Shown here one piece after another: positions 47,410 through 59,782 of a stretch of 64,000 nucleotides of DNA. The stretch spans positions 4,946,928-5,010,927 of the forward strand of contig CM043799.1 of the NCBI GenBank assembly GCA_023974075.1, in the 5' to 3' direction. Under the pieces are notes generated by a model, which saw only the letters and a list, made by a program, of their open reading frames with translations, was not told the DNA's origin and did no database searches. The stretch's first letter is position 1. The number at the start of each line of letters is the position of its first letter. The DNA comes from Chaenocephalus aceratus. Its lineage: Eukaryota; Chordata; Actinopteri; Perciformes; Channichthyidae. The translations under genes and the position numbers were made by a program.

Positions 47410-49966
47410 ATGCGGAAAGTGAAATTCGAGTGCTTTATTTATGTGTTAATGATTTTAATCAGCTACGTAATGAATGGTAAGGCTTGGGTTAGCATGTAAG
47501 CTAGTGGTAGATACATCTGTGCTAACGATGCTAATCGTAGCCTCCAAGTTAAAATCATAGGTATATATAAAGGTTCAAACGAAATAGACAAGTGTTAAGT
47601 GTTAAGCGGGATAATACTATTGAACAAACGGCTTCTGTTTGAGGTTGATCAAATAAGGTTACATCCTTGTAACTTAGAGATATTTTATTATGTAGGTAGG
47701 AACTGTATGCATCGCTAAGGTTATTTTAAATTGGCTATGCTCAAGTATGTAGACAAGCTCATGTCAAAGTAGTGTATATGTGAAATCAACCTCACAATAA
47801 GATGTGTGTATATTACAATTATTAATGTCATATTTCAAGATGATTACTTAGATATTACAATATGGTTGGTTGAGCTGGAGTTCATTATTGAGCTTACACG
47901 TTAACGTCACAGTCATCTGAAGAACGAACCCAAACCTTGTTGTTTTTATTAATTGCATTACCAAATGGGTATCAAATAAACAGTAAGCATTGCTAACACA
48001 ACTTCCAAAGTTACAGTAAAATAAAAAGGACCCTGACTCGGACAATACACAATCCAACATGTTCAACAGAAGAGAATCAGTTATATTCTTTGTACACATG
48101 GTACTTTACATATATATATATATATATATAGCCTACATCTGTTTGTTTCAGGTGTCCAGGTGATGCAGACAGGCTGGACCAGAGAGTGAGAGACAGAACT
48201 GGACTCCTCACAGCAGTGAACTTCAGCTCAGGTACAAAGACTCTATTTTCATACTGTACAAAGAATCAAGAAAGATATTGGTTTAAATGAATGAAGTATT
48301 GACTTGAATACACTGATATACATTCCATTAAACAATACTAAATACTAGATCACCTACACATCAGTTAAGTTGAGGGTTTTTTCCATGCAAAAAGTTACAT
48401 TTAGATGTTAACAAGCAATATGACTTTGTCAGCTTTCTAATTTAATGTATTGAAGGCAAAGATATTTAACACATGGTGAGAACTGCTACTATTTATCTCT
48501 CAATATTGTCTGTAAAAAACGTGGTAAAAGTGATTCTTTCAGTGAGACAACAGAGCAAGCTTCTACAGTTGCACTACGTTTTGATAACAGTTCAATATTA
48601 TTTTGATAATAACAATTTCAATGTTGATGAACTTCATACTGTTCATTCATAATCTGATTGTCTTTGTAGCTCACTGTTGAAATAAAAACAAATCATTACA
48701 ATTACAAAATAATGATGTCTACAGCCCCTAAACCAGGGGTGGGGAACCTTTTTCCTCTCGAGGGCCATTTCAATTTTTTTCAACATCCTCCGAGGGCCGT
48801 ACAAATTATTGACCTCTGCTTAAAAATACAAAAATCACAGCCCATTAATTTGGCCTTTCTTTCATGCTGTGCAAAGAAAAAGCAACCTCTCAATCCAGAT
48901 ATCTCACCATGACTCACGTATGCATGCATGGTTGTGGCATGACCACCAAAACAGAAAGATATGGACACAAGATGTGTGCAAATGTATTTAGTTTCCTATC
49001 CATGTGGACATGATTTAAGTGGGGGGACCTAACCTCCTCTAGGTTGGTCCGGGGGCATTTTTTTAAAAATGTTGAAGTTAAAAGCATCAATCTGGTGCAC
49101 TTTGAGAGCAACATTAGGAGATCTATGGATACATCTCTCAACATCCAGATGAAACAGAACTGTAAGCAGATTTTATTTTTCTTTATGGATACTTTACAAA
49201 TCACTCCCCTTTCAAACTGTATTCCTGTTTATTAATAACAACTTTTTTTTTACTGTCATATAGTATTTTATACCTGTTTACTTTATTCTTTTATTTTTTT
49301 AGAACTATAATGATCATATACAGATGTGCCTTTACCTCACTGGTTGGAGAAAAAGCTTTTTATATCCGTTAGCATAGCTAGCTAACCAGATGCTAATAAC
49401 AACAAAGGTATTGCCTGCATGATCAGTATGACAGATCGCCACTGGGCTTTCAACTAAGACACAGCCACGCAGAAACTGCGGCATGTGTACGGCTCCTTAT
49501 GGGTGCTGCTTGGAAGTTCTGGAGCGTTCTGGTGCTCTCCGTCAGCTCTGCACCCCTGTCAGACGAGACGTATACCACGTGATGACACGTTAGGCTCGTG
49601 TTGTGTTCAAGGACCCTGACCTTGGCCAGGAAAAAACAGGCACTCGCTTTGTTTAATTTGTTTGCGGTCTAGATTTCTTTAGTTTTTTTCTTTTTTGCGG
49701 GTGTTTATAAATTACCTCGAGGGCCGTACCAAATGGTCTCGCGGGCCGTATACGGCCCGGGGGCCGGAGGTTCCCCACCCCTGCCCTAAACACACAAACA
49801 CACCGCTTTCATAAATAACACACTTGTTCTGCAATAATATGTTTTATGTTTCCTGTCATTTTTGTTAGGAAAGGACATGCCCGAAAGACACAACATTTTC
49901 TACTTCTCTGAGGGTCAAGAAGAACATCCAAGAGGAACATTAAAAGCTGATGTTATGAGATTTTAA
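47410..49966 (+). CDS. candidate three-exon gene for a small secreted or membrane peptide
   Basis: Predicted exons are 47410-47476, 48160-48231 and 49869-49966. The donors are ATG/GTAAGG and CAG/GTACAA and the acceptors GTGTCCAG and TTTTTGTTAG; phases match at both junctions. The predicted product is 78 residues. It opens MRKVKFECFIYVLMILISY, a basic n-region plus a hydrophobic core that could be a signal peptide or anchor. Then come GDADRLDQRVRDRTGLLTAV, KDMPERHNIFYFSEGQEEH and a C terminus KADVMRF. AATAAA follows at 50135-50140. A different acceptor (ending 48151) also exists and would give a premature stop with exon 1. I recognise no family. The intron holding a hAT (48734-49783) is unremarkable for this genome. 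It could instead be a non-coding RNA with chance frames. Confidence 0.35.
48734..49783. mobile_element. hAT derivative (1050 bp)
   Basis: Termini CAGGGGTGGGGAACCTTTTT and inverted right CAGGGGTGGGGAACCTCC. The 8-bp TSD CCCTAAAC is exact at 48726-48733 and 49784-49791. CTCGAGGGCC and CGAGGGCCGTAC words repeat near both ends. No transposase frame. A segment near 49030-49110 reappears inverted at about 56330-56410. Confidence 0.92.
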
Positions 49967-50134
49967 GACCAGTACAGGACATTCACTAAGAAACTACTTT
50001 TATTGTGAAAACAGTCAGCTGATCGAATGCACCTATTTCCACATCTACACTCCATCAGCTGATTATTTCTATTTGCCTCACTTTATGAGCTTCACATCAC
50101 TTGTGCCTTGAACCGCAGAGTTTGCAATGTCACA

Positions 50135-50140
50135 AATAAA
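50135..50140 (+). terminator. polyadenylation signal AATAAA for the small-gene candidate
   Basis: Canonical hexamer about 170 bp after the predicted stop at 49966. Confidence 0.4.
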
Positions 50141-50715
50141 TGGGGCCAATCTTCAGTCAGATGTGAATGTGTAATCTAACATGTTCAGTAAGAATAATGG
50201 ACAAAAGGAGTGCAAATAAAAATACAATTTATTGAAATGTGAACCAAAAGTTAATCAAATGTTTTAAATAAAAAGCACATATGGACAGAAGGTGTAAACC
50301 TATTAAATGTATAAGTAAATGTAAGGGAAACTTCTGTTGCAATGGAAAGTCAGGACTCAGAGAGACACGGGATGAGCAGGAGTTCTGAAGGTCAAACACT
50401 GATATTTATTAAGGGTATAATACGGCCGGGGAGATCACACAGCATAGTCACACTTGCATGTGGGGCAACCTAGCAATCTCTGAAGACATAAGATAAAATA
50501 CATGGTCTGTATAAGGAGTGGCCTATATTCCCGCGCTTCCATCTAATCAATACCAGACATTAGGAACAAAGACATCTCTATATGCAACTCTGCATGTGCC
50601 TCAAAACCCCTCACCCACAGGAAAGCAGAAGACCTCTTTGACCTTTGTCCTCCTCAAGTTACAGACAGAGCACATGCAAGAAGAACTGAGAATCTTAAAA
50701 CACAAAGAGATATCC

Positions 50716-50947
50716 TTAAAATATTCTCTGACAGTAAACACATTTAGTCAAATAAAGTGACAGACTAGGCCTGTGCAGTTGGTGCCAGCTATGGCCAGCA
50801 TGGGCTCCTCCATCAGGCCTGGTCCTCCTCGCTGAGGAAAGACCCTCAGTCCTCTCCAAACCAACAGACAGGACGTCCATCACACGGAGGTTTCTCCCTG
50901 AAGTCTCTGCAGCCCTCTGGACACCACGCTGTCTCAATCCGTCCACA
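50716..50947 (-). other. possible terminal exon on the minus strand
   Basis: On the minus strand a pyrimidine-rich acceptor (TTTTCCCCTCTCATATTCAG) precedes an open frame of 75 codons beginning VDGLRQRGVQRAAETSG, and AATAAA occurs about 480 bp downstream (near 50228, minus). It has no recognisable domain and no matching upstream exon was found. It may equally be part of a repeat or a non-coding RNA. Confidence 0.2.
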
Positions 50948-51156
50948 CTGAATATGAGAGGGGAAAAATGAAAATAATAAATGCTTTAGACAATAAGAAA
51001 CATAAAGTTGACTGTTGAGTTGCTCAGTTTTTTTTAGATTGTCAATACTATTACTGTATAACTAATATCTCAGGTTAAGAGGCACATTCAAATAAAGATT
51101 GGCCTTTAAATTCCTTTTTGTCTTTTGAATTGTTTGTCTAAAGTCAAGGATCTAGA

Positions 51157-52660
51157 ACTGGTACTTAGTTTTAATCAAATCAAGTTTTATTTATATAGCA
51201 CATTTATAAACGATGTTTGGTCGAGCCAAAGTGCTGTACATATAATAAAAATAGCCTACAGTAGAGACACTTTACAGCAAATACAACAGCACAGATTGTT
51301 CAGAATATCAGTATGAGAAAAACGACACCCTCTATCCTTAGATCCTCACATCGTACAAGGAAAAACTTCCAGAGAAAGGGGAAAAAATGGGAGAACCCTC
51401 AGGGAGAGCAACAGAGGAGGGATCCCTCTCCCAGGACGGACAGACGTGCAATAGATGCCGTGTGTAAATCGAAGAGATAATACATTTTACAGCATATAGA
51501 CCGAATGTTAGGACATGTATGTGTCTGTAATAAGAAGATTAATCCACGAGGATGTTAGCTACAATCCTGTGGAAGCCATCAGGGAAGCAGCATGACGAGA
51601 CCCAAGGCAGGACCGCAGAGACAGGTTCAGCCACGACCCGAACGTCCACGAATTAATCCAGAACTCAGGATAGAGGATCCAAGACTACAGGACTACAGCA
51701 AGAGGATCAGCCTCGACTCCGGATCCCGGCGTAGATATAGATACAAAACAAGAAAAAATATGTGGCTGGGTTAATCGGAACAAGAGAATACACAGACACA
51801 GACAGAGAGGGAAAAGGTCATTGGATAAAAGTTATTCTTGATAACCCTCTAGAAAGATCTCATGAACTTCCTCAAGACCCGAGCAGTTCTATTAGAAGTC
51901 CAAGGTAAAGGCACAGACCGGCGCATACCGCTCATGGAATCCCTCACCATATGAACTCTGACCCCTCAAGTGTACAAGTGAAGAGACACCATGTGTCAGC
52001 TCCTTTTTAGAATAGTATTTCTTCTCTTCTCAGAGAAACAAGGGTATGAAAAGAACAGCCAGAAACAGAGGAAGAGAGGCACAACGTGACTACGTAAATG
52101 CACTCTCCTAAATATTAAACGAGTAAGAGGTGAAGAAACACAAAGCCAGACATTGAAATGAAAAGGCACCATGATGCTTCCCCTTAGAATAGGGTGGAAA
52201 TGATGAAGACCCAAATTATGAAGAGACATGGGATACTAGTGAAGAGGGACAACAGTGAAAAGGCCCAACGTATCCGACGTACTAGCACGCTCCAAAGAGA
52301 CAGAAAGTCAAAGTATACGCCGAGAGGCACAACGTGACTACGGGAATGCACTCTCCCGTATAAATTAGTTCAAGGGAAAGGGGGTGAAAAACTAAACTAA
52401 TCAAAAGAAGGAAGTAGAGAGGCCTAAATGCCCTCTCCTAGATTCAGTTAAAGGAAAGAACTGGGGAACAAACAAATACAGGAGGAAAGGCCCAACGAGT
52501 CAACGTCAACACACTCTCCTAGAATAGTTCAAGGTAAACGGGGTAGGAAGAATATAGTAAGAAACAGAGCTGAAAAGGCGTCCAAGAACACTTTCCCTCT
52601 AGTCCAGGGTGAAAATGTAGGATAAGAAACAGAGATCGAGAGCACAACAACCTATCTCTT
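51157..52660. repeat. dispersed teleost repeat with an irregular internal repeat
   Basis: Begins with TTTTATTTATATAGCACATT and AAAGTGCTGTACAT, then GGAGGGATCCCTCTCCCAGG and GACAGACGTGCAATAGATG, wording I associate with a common teleost dispersed repeat (recollection, not a search). From about 52076 a degenerate block (AGGCACAACG...GCACTCTCCTA) recurs at about 52076, 52160, 52258, 52323, 52418, 52485 and 52574. Class unassigned; ends uncertain. Confidence 0.5.
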
Positions 52661-53640
52661 TGTCAGATGCACTCCCCCGCCTGGATAAGCGACTCTGTGC
52701 CCCATCCCCCTCTACCGGACCTTAGATCCGCAGAGGGAGAGGGGAGGGACCAACCCCAAGGGGGGGTTTAGGGTTTTAAAAGAAAACCCCGCAGAGATCC
52801 AAAAATGATAAAGAAAATAATGATACAGTCTGGTTATTATGCTGTTTGGAGGAGCCCTCACAGGTAAGAGCACTAACTAGCTACCATCACATGTACCTTA
52901 GCTTGACTTAAATATATTAAACGTATAGTTAAGTGATATCAAAATATAAATAAGTAATGTCATGCAAACATATTAATATTTGTTTGATTCCAGTGTTGAA
53001 TTTAGTAAAATTTTAGTACAATTGCATACAAACGTTAAGGGATTTTAAGATTCTGCAGTATTATGCTAAAAACTCAATAACTTAGATTATTATTTATAGT
53101 TTTTCTGAATAGTTTCATGTCCGCTTCCCTTAGAAACGTAAAATGCCACGGCAGTGTGCAGATGGGGAGCATGTTAGCTTAGCTTGGTAGCTTCAGCTAC
53201 CACTCTCACTGAGAACTTATGGCAAAAAATCATTTTATCTCTCATCAAAGATGGCAGAAAACATACATTATTGTACTCTGGAGGGGAGTTTGACAGGGTA
53301 TTACTCAAAAAAAATTACCCAGAAAAAAGACAGTAAAAGTACTTCATTTTATTGTTGGTAGCAGTCAAACTAGGACTGAGTCAAACAGTGTTAGTTTTTT
53401 TAACAATTTATGGTAAAAATAATTTGTATCGCATGAAGCAGAAAAAAACACGCATTGTGTTACTCTTGCGTTAGTGCCGCTTCTCAGCGATTACCGTAAA
53501 GGCGCTATAAATCGCGCACTTAAAAATGAAGAACTGCTTATTTACCAAGCAAATTTGAGAGACGGCTGAGTTGACCGCAGTCTCCTGCAGGGGGGCGTGG
53601 TCAGCTGCATCTCACAGAATCAGCCCCCTGCAAAAACAGC
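52661..53640. other. intergenic, no supported gene
   Basis: Includes a G-run (about 52761-52767) and AT-rich sequence. Nothing identifiable. Confidence 0.4.
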
Positions 53641-53786
53641 ACTGGAAAGAGCAAATAGAGCGAAATGAGGCATGGCTAAAATGCAGGATCTTTTTGGTAT
53701 TTTGAAAAAAACAACTATATTTATATATTTAAATAGGTATGGCCCTACAATATATTGTTCAAATATAGCATGATAGGTGTCTGTAA
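53640..53786. mobile_element. TTAA-MITE family fragment (3' end)
   Basis: GAGGCATGGCTA, TAGGTATGGCCCTACAATAT and AGCATGATAGGT match the right-end region of the copies at 7640-7760 and (inverted) 61444-61570. It is cut at its outer end by the hAT starting at 53787. Confidence 0.65.
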
Positions 53787-53948
53787 CAGTGGCGGAGCCA
53801 GGACATGTTCAGCGGTGTGGCCAGGATGGAACCAGTGATCATTTTGGGGTGGCATTGAAATCCCTATTATATGAACATAAAAATACATCTCCCTATAAAA
53901 TAAGGGGTCATTTAAGGCACCTACAACACATCTCTACATTATTTGGGA

Positions 53949-54308
53949 TTAAAGGTAGGGTATGTAAGTTTGAGAAACCGGCTCGAGATACACTTTTTAT
54001 TATATTCCATGGAATGCTCTTAACATCCCGATAGCAATGAATATCTTAAGTGCTTTGACAACAAATCCATAAAGAAATGTCATCTGTGGAAGCCGTAGTA
54101 CTGTAAAAAGCACGACCAATCATCTGAGCCGGCCCGGCTAAAATAACTGGATGGCCTACCTGCCTGTCAGCCTTCCATCTGTGCACAAACTTATCTCGTG
54201 CCCTCATTGGTCATGTGCGCGTTCGTGTGTGTTGGAGGAGGGGCTCTGGTATTTTCAAATTCTAGCGATCTCGAGCCGGTTTCTCAAACTTACATACCCT
54301 ACCTTTAA
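53949..54308. mobile_element. piggyBac-like MITE, copy B
   Basis: TIRs start AAAGGTAGGGTATGTAAG on both sides, bounded by TTAA at 53949-53952 and 54305-54308. It is the same family as 23121-23475 in the opposite orientation; shared words include ATTCCATGGAATGCTCTTAA and GCTCTTAACATCCCGATAGC. No coding. Confidence 0.88.
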
Positions 54309-54835
54309 GTGGTGGAATAGATCAAATAATATTCAGTATATCTAACAATTCTTTTCGTATTCCCGCAGGCAAAGTATCAACGAAGCTTACATTATACAAA
54401 TGTTGTGCAATGACTGTTTAGCTTATGATGATCAGCAGCCCTATGAGCTCATTCTCTCAGTGTATCATCAGATACACACACATCATTTAAATACGAGTTT
54501 TTAAATGAAATGATAGGTTAAGAATAAACATCTTAAAGTAAATAACAATAAACAATAGCCTTTAACCAAGGTAAGGCCCCCGGTTGTAATTGTACAACAT
54601 TACTTTAAGCTATCCTAAAAAAGTCAGTACATGTTTTGTTTTAAAAAAAAAAACTACATTTACATAGTCAAAAGGTCCTTTTGTTCAGCCTCACAATGCT
54701 ATTGGGTAGCAAATGTGTTTATAGGTCCTGCCCTCTGGCCATACACGCCAGGGATTTTGGGCCCCATGAAAAGATATCACATTGGGCCGCACCACCAGGC
54801 CCAGGCCACGCCTACCAAGCACAATTGCTGTAACC

Positions 54836-56786
54836 CAGCGTTTCTCAAAGTGTGGGGCGCGCCACACTGGTGGGGCGCAGAGATGTGATAGGTGGGTCGC
54901 GAAAAAAAAAATAATTCAATTTTTTTTTTTTACATTTTTTTTTCACATTTATTTATTTTGTATACACCGGTGGAATATCAAAACAACGGCCCGCCCGGGG
55001 TGCAAAACGTATCAATGAAAAGCGACCCTCTACCACACAAAACAACACCTGTAGATAACCCAATTTGTGTTCTTTGAAATTGAAAAGGATATTGCATTGT
55101 GTTTGTTACTTTCGTTGCAGTTGTATGTCTTAAGTGTCATTTGGCATGCTTTTATTTTGAAGGCAAGTTTACGCTGTTGACAGTTGTTGTTGCTATGGAA
55201 ACAAGAAACGTTTCACAGCGGGCGGAACTTGTCATAAAGTCCGCGATAATAAAGCCCACCCATTTAGAGGGAAGATATGATTGGTCATTTGTACTGTCAT
55301 TTGACATTACTCTCGTTCAGTTACTATAGCTGGCCCTCTGTGAGTTCACAGCTGGACGTCCAATCAGCTCCTGTCTTCACAGACTCGCAGAGAGGAGCTT
55401 TTTTCATTTAACCCTTCACATTCAAACAGAAACTGAATAGGCAGATTCAAAGGATTTATTTCTTTGGAAATGTTATTTTAAATACAATTTAATCAAGTTA
55501 TTTTTGGTAAAACTATTGACAAATATTACTAAAAACATATTTTAAAAAAATATATAAAGAAAAATATAATTTGTTTTAATGTTTTTAAATATTATTTTGT
55601 AGAATATCTTAGGCCCTCAGAGACAGGCTCGCCACTGGTAAAAATCTCTCATACACACGTGTGAAAGGCTCTCACAGACACACACAACAGCGTTGCAGTC
55701 GGGAAGAAAAGCAATGTGGAGCGAGGAGAGCGAGAGAGCAAGAGAGAGAGCACACCTTTATCTATTTAATAAAATTGTACAAAATAAAGTAAGAAATCAT
55801 TCCAATGTGTACTATAGGACAGTAAAAAGTTTAAAAGGGGAGTGATTAGTCACATATGCATAAATAAAAAGAAAGAATGCTAACTAGGTAACATAAGATA
55901 AGAATAAACAAGTTTAAATGATTTGTTGTGATCATATTCTAAAGATGTTTGGATTATTGAAAAGTATACAGCTCCCTTTCATCTGAGTGTTGAGAGCTAT
56001 ATCCATAAATTCATGTTGGGCTCAAAGTAGGGCTGCTCGATTATGGCAAAAATCATAATCTCGATTATTTGGGTCAATAATTGATATCACGATTATTAAA
56101 AACGATTAACCATTTACTTTGAAAAACATCAATTTATTGAAGAAAATAATTTGAAAAGTATGTTTTTAACAGTTGATTACCCTGAAATTTAAGTATAATT
56201 CAACTGAAAAACCTATTTAAAAAATAAATAAAATCGTTTTATTTCGATTATGTTTTTCTCATAATCGTTGCAAGCCAAAATCGTAATTGCGATTAAAATA
56301 CGATTTAATTGAGCAGCTCTAGCTCAAAGTGCACCAGATTGATGCATTCAACTTCAACATTTAAAAAAAAATCTTCCTGGGGGTGCATGCCCCCAGACCC
56401 CCCTAGAGGATGTGACATCCACCACCAAATAAAGCAGGTTAAAATAATTAAATTGCATACATTTTATTTTAGTAAACACTGAAAACGGGTCCCACAGACC
56501 CAAACAGCACTCAAAGGTTAAAGGTAGCATATAATAATGTTCAAATGTGCTAAATATATACACTGCAAAAAAACAAAAAAGAGGAGTAAAAGTAGCTCAC
56601 GACTTGTTTTATTTTTTGAAAGTAACCCTCATCCTAAAAAAAGTTGGAGACCCCTGTCATAGAACGATACATTTGACCATTTTAAGCTTGGCCTACCATT
56701 TTATTGGAGCGATGAGGAACAGGTGGGGCTTGAAAAGGCCCACCTGTTCAAAGTGGGGAATGACAGAAAAAGTTTGAGAACCACTG
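54836..56786. mobile_element. hAT element nested in the outer hAT
   Basis: Left end CAGCGTTTCTCAAAGTGTGG, inverted right end CAGTGGTTCTCAAACTTTTT. The 8-bp TSD CTGTAACC is exact at 54828-54835 and 56787-56794. It contains GGCGCGCCACACTGGTGGGG near the left end, a patch similar to the hAT at 48734-49783 inverted (about 56330-56410), and a third hAT (56038-56321). No transposase frame remains. Confidence 0.9.
56038..56321. mobile_element. innermost hAT MITE (284 bp)
   Basis: Left end TAGGGCTGCTCGATTATGG, inverted right end TAGAGCTGCTCAATTAAATC. The 8-bp TSD GCTCAAAG is exact at 56030-56037 and 56322-56329. AATCGTAAT/ATCGATT-type AT-rich interior. The related terminus GTTGCAGCCCTA also appears near 21749. 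Confidence 0.9.
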
Positions 56787-57404
56787 CTGTAACCACACCT
56801 CCAGAACCCAACCGACTCAGTTATGCTTTAAATAACTCTACCTGTACAGGCTTGCATCTATCTTGTAGTCCAATACTAACCGCACAATATTTACTGACAC
56901 TGAGCTGTGAAAATATAACACTTATGGGGGGACAGGGCTGCTAAGTCTAGAGATGGATCTGTTGGTCCTGGCACCAGGGGGAGGGACAACTGATTTAGTA
57001 TGAAAAGCTGCTAAAAATGTACCTGCATTTACTAAATGTCAGCTAAAAGAGGAGTGAAATTAAAAACCGCTAGAAAGTGCAGGCGGTGCTGCACCGCGTT
57101 TGGAGGCAGGACCAAACCATTACATGTAAATAGAAGGGGGTGTACAGAGGCTTTGGATAATTAACTTTTGGAAGAAAATAAGTTAAATGAATTGTAAGTT
57201 TAGTGAGTACGTTATCAATATAACGTCCTATTAATGTTAATTATTGATGAATGATGAAAGGTTACTTAAAAATTTTTTTCTTAATGTTCTAAAATAGTTT
57301 GGGCCCCTGTGGTGAGGGTGTTTGGGGTGGCCAATAGGGTGGCCAGGATTCAGCTGGGGGTGGCCGTGGCCACTCCCAGCCACCCCCAGCTCCGCCACTG
57401 GTCT

Positions 57405-58210
57405 GTAACTGATCTCAGTGCTGCATTTGGTTCGTCCTACCACAAAATTATTTTCTGACACAGAACTAGATTGGTTTGAATCCATCCTAAAGAGAGGAAA
57501 CACTTTGTTTCTACAGGTAATTACACATTACACAAATATGACATGCAGAGTACTTCAAGGCTCCATCCTGGGACCTCTTCATCTATATGTTTTTATCTGG
57601 CTCAGATTATGGAAAATAACAGCATATTTGGCATATGCAGTAGACACACATGTTTAAATAACAACTAATTTCATTAGGTGACTATGATCAAATTCAAGTT
57701 GATTGAACAAATCAATGATTACATGAGTCAGAACGTTCAATTAAACAAATATAAAATTAACAAAATAGTTTTTGGAGGAATGACTAAAAGTCAGTGCTCA
57801 TCTTCAATCAGCAATGTTAAAACACATGGAAAAGACCAGAAATACTGGAGTAGTCATGGATTCTGACCTACATTTCATTGGTCATGTTAAGACATTTCCA
57901 AAGTCAGCACCTTAAGAATATATCTTAATTTAAAGATTTAGAAAAACGTGCATTTATCTTCTTATCTTATGTTACTTTTACTATTGTAGCAGTGCCTTGC
58001 AGATCTCTGAAAAATCGAACAGACAGCTGCAGCTGATTCAGAACGCTGCTGCTCGAGTCCTAACAAACACAATGGAAGTGGAACACATCACTTCAGTTGT
58101 TTAGGTCTTGACAATGGGGTCAAATACTATTGTTGGTTTTTAAAGCACTGCATGGTTTGGTGCTTAAATACATATCGAATCTTCTGCTTCATTATTAATC
58201 ATTCATAATG
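57405..58210 (+). pseudogene. decayed L2-like LINE reverse transcriptase
   Basis: In shifting frames one reads DLSAAF, LDWFESILKRG, GSILGPLHLY, a degraded active-site region (YAVDTHV where YADDT is expected), and later LQLIQNAAARVLT followed by an EHIT motif. The order is that of the reverse-transcriptase fingers/palm, the catalytic box and the C-terminal conserved region of L2-type (Jockey superfamily) LINE proteins. Frameshifts and stops throughout show it is inactive. It abuts the outer hAT's right duplication, so the hAT probably landed at its edge. Confidence 0.7.
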
Positions 58211-58704
58211 TTCAGGTATCTGGGTCAGTTTTGCTTTCAATAATTCAAAGTAGTTTACAAAAATTAAAACATTACGATCATTAAAAAATAGTGGAGAATG
58301 GCATTCAAAACATTAATAAAAAAACAAATAGAATAAAATTAACATCAAACAAGCCAATATATGAAAAACATTAAAAGCATTAAGAAATTATTTGTTCCCA
58401 CACATTAATCTGGCTTGCTATTCTTGGACCCCATCTGTAGTCACTTAAGTGATTCTGGTAGAGAGGGAGGGAGTGGCTCAGCTGGAGAGCAGACATCTGA
58501 TCAGAATCTGGTGTAGCCCTGGCTAAGATCATTTACACAACAGGATGTGAACAAGTTTATCATTTCTTAAGAGAGGTTTAACATGTATAATTAATTATGG
58601 TTAAAAAGATAACTTAAAATATATGAAATGCATAACTGAGTTAAAAATTCAAAGATTACAAGTTATGAGTATAGTTTACTGTGTATACAGTATGAGTCAG
58701 CATT
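58211..58704. other. AT-rich remnant, probably LINE 3' sequence
   Basis: No frame or inverted ends. It may be the worn tail of the LINE before it. Confidence 0.3.
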
Positions 58705-59070
58705 AGGGTGGTCCTTAAAATTGAAAGTCGGAAAGTCTAAGCTCCAACCCCCAGCATTCATTCCATTAGTCAAGAAAACTCTCCTGGTGAATTTTTTCCT
58801 CAATCTGACAACATTTACCCCTCCCTCATCAACCTTGAAGTTTAGCCTCAGTTGCAGCACAGTGGCTGCTGGTGTGGCAGCCCAGGTCTGGGGGTTGGAG
58901 CTTAGACTTTCCGACTTTCAATTTTAAGGACCACCCTACGTGAGGCTAAACTTCAAGGTTGATGAGGGAGGGGTAAATGTTGTTGGAATTTGAATCTAAT
59001 TCACCAGGAGAGTTTTCTTGACCATCATAACGAATTCCGGTGGTTGGAGCTTAAAATAAATTAATTCAAA
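58705..59070. mobile_element. palindromic MITE-like repeat
   Basis: AGGGTGGTCCTTAAAATTG at 58705 is inverted at about 58919-58937. After only four bases, the block containing TTTACCCCTCCCTCATC (about 58812) is then repeated inverted at about 58945-58980, along with the CTCCTGGTGAATT block. It is a rearranged palindrome of a small DNA element rather than a clean two-ended copy. Confidence 0.65.
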
Positions 59071-59699
59071 AATGTACTACTAACTAAACTTAATAACTTT
59101 GTGGTTGACAACCAGTTATCCAATGGTTTGGACTGTTGTGATCTATAAGAGGTGAATATGAGTTTGAGTATTGTTTTGTACTGTAACTATTATACTCTGT
59201 AAAAACGATCTCTAATACTATTAGCGACCAGCATAGCCAATTAGCCGTTAGATTGCTTACTGTTAGCTTTTGTAGTGAATAAGTAAGTAAAGACAAGTTT
59301 CTGTTAGCATATGGACTTTTGGCTTAGCTGATTGATGTGATATAGGACACGGACATTGTGACTGACAGCGAGGATAGCTCCTGTTCTCTGCGTCTTTACG
59401 CAAGAAATTTACCCTCGTGGGTTAGGGTTAGCCAAGCGCTCATGTGATTGGCTTAGAATTGAGGAGACATCTGAAAAAATTACAATTACGAATCGGCTGA
59501 CCGTCAGGGGAGTCTCAAAAAACCCACACACGAATGCACAGCAATCCATGCACAGAAAGCGGTTTGTGTTTGTAGGTGCAGTGGTTTTAAACGGAAAACA
59601 AATATGCGAGGATCAACAATACATATGTAAAACTTTTTTCTGTATTTGGATTTTATTTACATGTATATGAAACGGAACACATTTGTGTGTGCATTGAAA

Positions 59700-59780
59700 A
59701 ACACAAGTGTGGATCCGGAAATACAAGTGTGAATCCTTTTGCGGATCATGAAATACAAGTGTGAATCCTTCTGTGTGCAT
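59700..59780. repeat. short direct repeat, about three units
   Basis: ACAAGTGTGGATCC, ACAAGTGTGAATCC and ACAAGTGTGAATCC recur every 20-35 bp. Confidence 0.6.
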
Positions 59781-59782
59781 GT

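Larger units (their letters stand above)
53787..57400. mobile_element. outer hAT element (3.6 kb) containing further transposons
   Basis: Left end CAGTGGCGGAGCCAGGAC, inverted right end CAGTGGCGGAGCTGGGGG. The 8-bp TSD GTCTGTAA is exact at 53779-53786 and 57401-57408. Inside are a piggyBac MITE (53949-54308) and a second hAT (54836-56786). Removing these leaves about 1.3 kb with no transposase, so the host is a non-autonomous copy. It sits between MITE-end sequence and LINE sequence. Confidence 0.88.
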
